A stretch of DNA of 64,000 bases from NCBI GenBank assembly GCA_027924585.1, contig BSBM01000092.1:9056001-9120000 (forward strand), given 5' to 3'. This document shows positions 57,101-64,000 of the stretch, piece after piece. Below the pieces are notes generated by a model. That model had not been told where the DNA came from, made no database searches, and saw only the letters and a list, made by a program, of their open reading frames with translations. The translations under genes were made by a program, and so were the position numbers. The stretch is from Larix kaempferi (lineage: Eukaryota; Streptophyta; Pinopsida; Pinales; Pinaceae). Within the stretch, counting starts at the first letter, position 1, and each line of letters opens with the position of its first letter.

Positions 57101-58667
57101 ATTCGAATACGAGACTCAGGGCTACAACCACAGGCAGTTCAAACCTTGCTACAAACCCTCGGCTTGTCGGCCAGTGCAGAGACACTACCATCAAACAACA
57201 ACGATACAATAAACACGATATTGCAAACCAAGTAGGGTTTAACCACTACATCGAAATCCTCACAAGATCGACGGTGCAGATATTAGGTAGAGATTACGAA
57301 ATTTACAACAGTCAATCATATTAAATGAGCCATCATTACCAAAACCATGAAGGAGCCAACTCTACAGCAATTGCCTTCGTGTCAGATTACAACTCAACAT
57401 TCTAAGGTTGACATTGGAAACTAGAATGTGCACCAAGTCTATGGTATCATCCACGGTGGATTTCCATTATCTTGTTAGCCGTGTGCATTAAATACTGAGG
57501 ATTACGATCTTACTTTCCAACCGGTCACGTGGATATCCACCATAATACAATTAATACATCTTGCATCGCTTGGGTATTGTTGACATAGTGTAACCGTTCA
57601 AGACCCTAAGTTAGCAACTAAATTCATCAGGGTTTGCATATAACACAATATAGTATAGTTCGCATATATATATTTAACCATTGCACGATATTACAAGGCT
57701 TGTATGCATTTAAGCATCACCTTGTATGAATGTTCTCACATACCATACATTACAATGAAGTTTTTATATATCACCGAGTAGTACAAGGTAACATCTAATA
57801 CATAGATGTGTACATAGTTCCATATAAGATACACTTAGACAATAAGGTCGTACTCAACTCAGACCTTTCACATAATAGCCAGAAGATGATAGTGTACTAA
57901 ATAAAATAGAATCTCTATGATGCATATATGACCTATAGTTGCACAGGAACCATATTGCACATATAGTGTTGTACGAACACATAAGTGCCGCTTAGGGTAT
58001 TACGTTATTCACAACTCACATTTCACCTATGTGATAGTTGATAGAATGGTAACAAAACACATTCATGACAGTTAAATAATAACCCTATAAACAACGGTAA
58101 GACAGATCTTAAAAGTTATAAATGATGAAGAGATCTAAACACATACACTTACACACCTGTTAATGAATGGTGCAAGAGGAAACAATTCAGAACGATACTA
58201 GCATTGCATGTTGTAGAGTCTAGACTATTTAACAAATAGTTAAACATGAATTTGCATGATTCATCATTGAGATAGAAAGTGAACAATTACATATAGAAAA
58301 CATGACGGAGACCAAATAGATCTGGGTACAATACTGCGATATAGACATTATAGTTCTTCTTGATAACTGTGGATACTCTTTCGCAACTCTTATCTCTTAC
58401 CTGTCAATCTGTCACAAGTACGAGTTCACATAGTTTAGCACGAATGCCAAGTAAGCCTCATGGCGTCCAAGAACCCCTTCATCAACCAAACAAAAGTACC
58501 TTAGTTAAACAATTATTTCAACAGCTATAAGCAACAACAGAAGTAATATGTAACAACAAAGTTAATTATAGATTATATTTCATTTATTGTTATAATTCCG
58601 CATTTTAAATAACATTTATTGTCACATAGAATTTTATTTTTTATTTTGCAATTTTTGGGATGTTACA
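54181..58667 (+). repeat. 3' LTR of chromovirus, 4,487 bp
   Basis: Same length class as the 5' copy, TGTAACATACCC to GGGATGTTACA. TATA box at 54544-54551 and AATAAA at 55016-55021 are in the same places. Right flank AAGCC is the target duplication. Confidence 0.93.
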
Positions 58668-58672
58668 AAGCC

Positions 58673-60576
58673 CCTAATGATCATGATGATGTGGAGTGTA
58701 AAGGAGTCCCTAAAGTGTCCTAAACAAGTGTGAAGAATTTCCTAAAGAAGTTATGTTGGGTCACATGACCATTATGTTGGGCCACGTGAACATGATGATA
58801 AGAAGTGTAAGGAAGTCCTTAAAGGTGTCAATGAGCAATGTCGGTAATAAATGTGAAGAACTTCCTAAAATAGTGGTGTTGGGTCCACATGAGCATGTGG
58901 TTGGGGTCACATAACCCATGTTGGAGAAGGCCCTAGAGAGCCCCTAAGGTTGGTGTAAAGCATATTGGGATGAAGTGTGAAAGATATCTAAAATAAGGAT
59001 GATGGGTCCACATAACCATGAAAGTAGTGGTGACTATGTCCACATGAATAGAAGGATTGGTCCATATGACCATGAGAAGTATCCCCCGAAGTAATAAGGA
59101 TTGGTACATAAGACAATGTTGGAATAAAAGGTGAAGAAACCCCGAAAAAATGGTGTTTGGTCCACTTTCTGATGAGTTTGGGGTTACATGACCCATGGTG
59201 GAGAAGGCTAAAGAGTCCCCAAAGTTGGTACGAACCAAGTTGGTGTGAAGAATGAAGTATCCCCAAAATAATGGTGTTTGTTCCACATGACCCACCCCAA
59301 ACGTTGTGGTATGTTGGTCCATTGGACCACATGAAGTGGCAAAGAACCCCACAAGAAATAATGATGTATCCACCAAGTATGATGATGTGGAAAATACCTA
59401 AGGCCCATTTGAGAATATATAGAGTGATCTTGATGTTTTGGCACAAAGTGTCATAATGGATCCTTGAAGTGGGGTACTAGCCCTTGAGACCCCCCTTAAA
59501 ATTTGGAGATCCACAAATTAAGGATGAGTTTAAATAAACCCTAAAAGAAGATTCTAGGCATAATGAAGTGTATAAATAGAAGATGAAACTTTTCATTTTA
59601 TCATCAATCCAAGTTTCTCTTTTCTAATGCGCACCTCTTGGAGAAAAGTATGAAACTTTGTAGAGGATAAATTTTTGGGTTGAGGAGATTCACTAAAATT
59701 GGCATAAATTTCTCATACGATATCAAAATTACGAAATTATTGGCTCACTGGAAAGCTTGTTGCGAGGGATATGGGATGACATGATCTATATTTTTTTGGT
59801 TTTTCTATTGTTTTTTAATCTTGTGATATTGGGAAATGTATGGTTAATACTTGTTGGTTTCTCTTGTGATGGCACATGTCTCTCATGGTCATAGAGTTCA
59901 AGTTTGATCTTGGTATGTGAGATGCTCTTTCTATATCTCATTGAAGTCATTGCATATGTTAAGGAGGCTATGATGATGGTTATATTTGGATAAATATTGG
60001 TAGTTATCTTGGTGATTTGTTGACATAGATCTTGATGATTTGTTGGTATATATCTTGATGTTATATGGGGATAGATATTGATGTTATCTTGGCATAGATC
60101 TTGATGATATATTGGCATATTGTATGATGATCTTGACATAGATATTGATGATTATATGGAATATTGTATGATGGTATTGGCATAGATCATATTGCTATCT
60201 TGTTATATTCATTGGTTATGTTTTGCATATGGATTATATCTTGGAATGTTCAAAGATTTGAAAATGTATATGATGTAAAAGTTGAGGATGAAAATGAAAT
60301 CTATGGATGATTGTTTATGGGTATAGATTTGAGGGATGTACAGGTTGATATAATGTGACAGATATTGAGACAATGTGATATTGATTTTGGAATTGCAACA
60401 TTAACAGTGGCATTGTGTTAGAGATGGTGATTTTGGCATTGAGGTAGAGATACAATGATTGTGAAAGGGACACTGATACATGTACAGAGACAAAGATACA
60501 GGTACATGTTGATAGAGACATAGATACAATTTGCAGAGACATTGATTGGGGAATTGTTATAGAGATAGTTATTGTG
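58673..60576 (+). repeat. Continuation of second Tat-like LTR, repeat-rich
   Basis: This resumes the LTR cut at 44847. From 58673 to 59480 degenerate units with GGGTCCACATGACCATG and GAAGAATTTCCTAAA recur. A TATA box (TATAAATAG) lies at about 59571-59579. From 59990 to 60200 there are units of about 30 bp built on GACATAGATCTTGATGAT, and from 60340 to 60570 looser GAGACATTGAT-type repeats. Open frames on the minus strand here reflect the repeats. The LTR end is not resolved. Confidence 0.5.
59571..59579 (+). promoter_or_regulatory. TATA box of second Tat-like LTR
   Basis: TATAAATAG in AAGTGTATAAATAGAAG, the best core-promoter match in this LTR. Confidence 0.45.
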
Positions 60577-60970
60577 TGTTAGAAACCCATGTCAACCCTT
60601 CTATTTAATTTGTTAGTATATTGTTGTTGGATGCATATGCTTTGTAAGTCGTCCCATAGTATTTGTTGATCCATAGTTTGTATTATTGTTGTTGGACGCA
60701 TATGCTTTGTAAGTCGTCCCGTAGTAATTTTTGATCCATAGTTTGTATTGGCCCATGGTTTGTATTGACACATGGTATTGACCCATGGTATTAGTGCCTA
60801 TAATTAGTATATAAGTTTGTGTTGAGACCAATGAAGGTACCGTGAATTTATTTGTATTGAGCTTGCTCAAAGGAAGTTTCCCCTTCGAAGTGGCCTGCGA
60901 TCAATAAAAGTGATTCTGAGTTCTACTATATCGTGTATTTTCATTAATTAATTGTTGCAGGTTCTTCACA
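60577..60970 (+). repeat. Short 5' LTR, about 394 bp
   Basis: TGTTAGAAACCCATG to GGTTCTTCACA, ending two bases before the primer site. It contains a tandem duplication of about 71 bp (GCATATGCTTTGTAAGTCGTCCC at about 60632 and 60700) and a TATA-like AGTATATAAG near 60808. The left border is inferred from TG and length; the target duplication cannot be checked. Confidence 0.65.
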
Positions 60971-60972
60971 TA

Positions 60973-60984
60973 TGGTATCAGAGC
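60973..60984 (+). other. Primer binding site of the last gypsy element
   Basis: TGGTATCAGAGC, initiator Met-tRNA type. Confidence 0.88.
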
Positions 60985-62513
60985 ACTTTATTGGGCTCGT
61001 TGGGTGGAATTTTTGCCATTTTTTTTTCGCATCTGTTGCAAGTTCGGATCTGGGAAAAATCCCTATCCGCTTAACTGTGGGAAGTACTTGGGCATAAGCC
61101 CTAAAACTCATTGTGAGGAGTACCAAAGGAACCCCAAAGTAGCTGGTCCATTGAGAGGACCTGCCAGCGAAAATGGCAACGACCCCTACTTGATTGACTA
61201 GTTCCCACCCGTGAGGTAAACCAAGAGATTTTGTCTGTGGCAAAGCGATTATTAGTTTTATTTGAGCCGTGGAGTGAGGGATACTACCCCAATACGCAAG
61301 CCGTCAGACAACATTGGTGGCCGAGTGAAACCCCTGAACTGTTAGGAAGCCGAACATACCTGGGGTCCATATCTATTTTTAGCTGAACTGTTGTCGATCA
61401 CTTCCGCGCCATTTCAGATCCATTCCGAGCCGTTTCAGATCCATTCTGAAAGCCGTTCCATATCTAGCCATTTCAGATCTATTCTGAAATCCGTTTCAGA
61501 TCTAGGCATTTTCAATCCATTTGGTGTTGTTTCAGATCCATCTGTTGCTGATCACTTCCGCGTCATTGCAGATCCATCTGTTTCTAATCCCTTCTGCGCC
61601 ATAGCAGATCCATTCTGAAAAAAATAAAAATAAAAAAAATGTTTTTTCACCATATCTCCCTTGTTTTCACTCTGTTTCCCTTGAAACTTCCCTGACACCC
61701 CTGTAATCCCATTCTGCATCTCTCATTCCTGAGGACCCTATCCTAAATTCCACTTCCCAAAGCTAGAAATCCCACATTTGTCTATTTTTAGGGTTTTCCA
61801 TAACTTCTTTAATTTTCACCCAATCGCCTTCAAATTTTGCCACCATGTTCATTCCCTGTTTTTGCTTCTTTGTCCCCCTCTGAGAAATTTTCTCATTCTT
61901 TCACCCTGCTTCTGAAGTCCTCATTTTCTACTTCTCTGTCCATTCAAAAGTGTCCAAAACCTAGTCAAACCCCAATTACCCATCATAGTTTTTCCCAAAT
62001 CCAAATTTCCCTTTACTAAATAAGGTTTTGTTTGTGTTTTTCTACCCATCCCCCCCCCCCCCCTCGAAAAAAAAAAAACTGTTTTTTCGCCATATCTCCC
62101 TTGTTTTCACTCTGTTTCCCTTGAAATTTTGTAATCCCATTTTGCATCTTTCATTCCTGAGGACCATATCCCAATTCCACTTCCCAAAGCCAAAAATCCC
62201 ACATTTGTCTATTTTTAGGGTTTGCCATAACTTCTTTAATTTTCACCCAATTTCCTTCAAATTTTGCCACCGTGTTCATTCCCTATTTCTGCTTCTTTGT
62301 CCCTCTCTGAGAAATTTTCCCATTCTTTCACCCCGCTTCTGAAATCCTCATTTTCTGCTTCCCTGTCCATTCGAAAGTGTCCAAAACCTAGTCAAACCCC
62401 AATTACCCATCAGATTTTTTCCCAAATCCAAATTTCCCTTTACTAAATAACGTTCTGTTTGTGTTTTTCTACCCATTCCCCCCCACCCAAAAAACAAAAA
62501 AAAAACTCCTGGT
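60985..62513 (+). other. Repeat-rich 5' leader of the last gypsy element
   Basis: From 61390 to 61620 short CAGATCCATTCTGA-type repeats. From about 61640 to 62510 a tandem duplication of about 430 bp: GTTTTTTCACCATATCTCCC at 61641 and its copy near 62083, TTCACCCTGCTTCTGAAG near 61903 and its copy near 62328. Each copy ends in a poly-C and poly-A tract (62048-62078, 62479-62505). The 60-104 codon frames here are repeat shadows. Confidence 0.75.
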
Positions 62514-63440
62514 TATGGTTGTCACCCGCGCAGGAGCAAAAACCATGGAGGAAGCACTTGCAGCCATCCAAATCAAACTCTAGGATCTGGATGAATTTCT
62601 TTTTGGCCTCCATCTTGAGCATTCAGCCATGAACAACAAACGATAGCTCGAGTCTTCATCAGACAATGGATTCTCTTCTTCCAACAATTTTCGTGGTCCG
62701 AAGCTTGATTTTCCTTGCTTCAATGGTACTGATCTGACTGGATGGATCTATCGTGCATAATAGTATTTTAATCTGCATAATACTTTTGATGTCACCAAAG
62801 TTCCACTTGCATCATTTCATTTGGTACAGGAAGCTCTTCAATGGTATCGTTGGTAAATCAAGGTTCATGAAGAGCCAAAATGGCCATATTTTTTTCAGCT
62901 CCTTTTGCAACGATTTGGTCCTAGTGCTTTTGATGACTTCATAGGAGCCCTCACTAAACTTCACCAAATTGGCACTGTGAGAGAGTAGCAGACATAATTT
63001 GAGAAACTAGCCAATTACACAAAATGATTGTCTGGTGAATTCTACAGGAGTTGTTTTATCAGTGGTCTTAAGGGTGAAATCTGCTCAGAGGTTAAAATGT
63101 TCTGTCCTAACACAATGATGCAAGCCCTGGGGTTGTATAAGTTGGAAGAAGACAAGATTGCAGCCCAACAATGCTCCAAAGCCACTTCTATCCCCTTTCG
63201 AAATATGGATTCTCAATGACCTCCCATCTCGCCAGCTCCTTGACCAACTCCTATCAAGAATTTTTTTGAAACAAAGATGCAGGCACACAAAGAAAAAGGG
63301 CTTTGTTATAATTGTGATGAGAAATTCACTCAGGGACATAGATGTGTTCAATGAAATCTCTATCTCTGGGATATGGATTCTCCGCCTACCTCTAAAATTG
63401 GTGAAGAAGCTCTAGATACAATGGATAATTAGGTCGACAT
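62514..63440 (+). pseudogene. Gag of the last gypsy element, broken
   Basis: ATG at 62514 (MVVTRAGAKTMEEALAAIQI) opens a frame that is interrupted at least nine times, mostly TAG or TAA where Gln or Glu is expected. Capsid motifs: KLDFPCFNGTDLTGWIYRA, then VPLASFHLVQEALQWYRW, then LQRFGPSAFDDFIGALTKL, FYRSCFISGLKGEI. After a basic linker a knuckle CYNCDEKFTQGHRC lies at about 63300-63345. It is the particle protein of a Reina-like gypsy element. Around 63230 the frame becomes Pro/Thr-rich as usual before the knuckle. Inactive. Confidence 0.85.
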
Positions 63441-64000
63441 TCAGGAGCAGCCTATTGACCCCCCATCTAAGGACGACCAACCCGAGATATCTCTCCATGC
63501 TTTATTCGGTGTCACCATCCCCCAAACAATGCGGGTCAAGGTTTACTTCAAGAAGCTTCCTCTTACAATACTCATTGATTCTGGTAGCACTCATAACTTC
63601 ATTGACCCCCAGATTGCCAAACAGGATGATTGTTTTGTCCATCCTTGCTCCAACTTTGAAGTCATGGTTTCCAATGGGGGCACCTTACCTTGCAAGGGAA
63701 AGTGTCACAATGTGCGTATCTCTCTGGAAGATTATAATCCACGCTCTGACATGTTTTCCTTGTCCTTAGGAGGATGTGATGTGGTTTTGGGCATTCAATG
63801 GTTATGCACACTTGTCCCCATCTTATGGGATTTTGCTAAATTTTGGATGCATTTTTCAGTCAATAGGACACAACACAAATTTATGGGCTTACAACTAGGG
63901 TCTCTCTGCATCATCAGTTCATATCACCTAGAAAATATCCTTAAGAAGAATTTACATGGTGTCATCGCTCATCTCCATTCCATTCATATGCACCCATCAA
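63441..64000 (+). pseudogene. Protease region of the last gypsy element, cut by window end
   Basis: In frame with gag, ISLHALFGVTIPQTMRVKVY leads to the aspartic protease motif ILIDSGSTHNFIDPQIA near 63568-63618 and then GGCDVVLGIQWLCTLVPILW near 63768-63830. The DSG triplet is intact. No stop is seen from about 63435 to the end of the window. The enzyme would cut the polyprotein. Reverse transcriptase should begin just past the window. Confidence 0.85.

Larger units (their letters stand above)
44848..58667 (+). mobile_element. Ty3/gypsy chromovirus with 4.5-kb LTRs (Tekay/Del-like)
   Basis: A 13,820-bp element with LTRs 44848-49330 and 54181-58667, Met-tRNA primer site, one gag-pol frame and a polypurine tract. 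The target duplication AAGCC (44843-44847 and 58668-58672) is exact. The LTRs differ by about 2-4% in sampled stretches, so this is among the youngest insertions here. A chromodomain-like C-terminus on integrase, which in chromoviruses directs insertion to marked chromatin, puts it in the chromovirus branch; long LTRs agree with Tekay/Del. Three stop codons keep it from being autonomous. Confidence 0.93.
60577..64000 (+). mobile_element. Ty3/gypsy element, 5' part, runs off window
   Basis: A short LTR, a Met-tRNA primer site, a long leader, gag with knuckle and the protease are seen in the right order on the plus strand. Reverse transcriptase would lie past 64000. The gag pattern (WYRW, QRFGPSAFDD, GALTKLHQ) and the knuckle CDEKFTQGHRC resemble the Reina-type branch of chromoviruses. 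Repeated stops show it is inactive. Confidence 0.8.

Noticed and set aside
58933-59446. Minus-strand frames of 147 and 152 codons rich in His, Phe and Gly
   Set aside because: They follow the degenerate GGGTCCACATGACC repeat of the LTR and overlap each other in different frames.
1-64000. A new defence or metabolic gene cluster
   Set aside because: All coding segments I can identify belong to transposable elements; the remaining sequence is repeats or noncoding.

Overview
This window looks like heterochromatic nuclear DNA of a seed plant. I infer a large-genome gymnosperm such as a conifer, because 64 kb hold no recognisable host gene, only plant-type LTR retrotransposons, a CACTA transposon end, a LINE scrap and a long satellite array, most of them old and full of stop codons. 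I see no tRNA, rRNA, CRISPR or bacterial gene organisation.

Layout. 1-2750: tail of a plus-strand gypsy-like element (small CCHC-knuckle ORF, polypurine tract, LTR start). 2751-6079: a minus-strand non-autonomous LTR element whose only ORF (about 515 codons) I do not recognise. 7833-19030: a minus-strand copia element with a perfect 5-bp target duplication; a second, deleted copia element (11899-16533, also with a perfect duplication) sits inside its integrase. 19397-31048: a plus-strand Ty3/gypsy element of Tat/Athila type with Asp-tRNA-like primer site, gag, pol and a large third ORF, target duplication GCCAC. 31054-31478: LINE RNase H fragment. 31479-40645: satellite array of about 358-bp monomers, ordered as an A-B-C-D four-monomer higher-order repeat of about 1,434 bp, with a solo LTR in one monomer. 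40646-43105: 3' part of a CACTA transposon with subterminal repeats. 43106-44847 continuing at 58673: remnant of another gypsy element's third ORF and 3' LTR. That LTR is split by 44848-58667, a 13.8-kb chromovirus (Tekay/Del-like) with LTRs of about 4.48 kb and a gag-pol frame broken by only three stops. 60577-64000: 5' LTR, leader, gag and protease of a further degenerate gypsy element running off the window.

Five borders with exact target-site duplications (TATTG, TGGTC, GCCAC, TCCCT, AAGCC) fix the nesting order. The elements do not work together as a pathway; each is a selfish element or its ruin. The least explained items are the unknown ORF of the minus-strand non-autonomous element, the third ORF of the Tat-like elements, the higher-order satellite, and the 12-bp in-frame repeat of the CACTA end. 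I found no convincing new cellular system.
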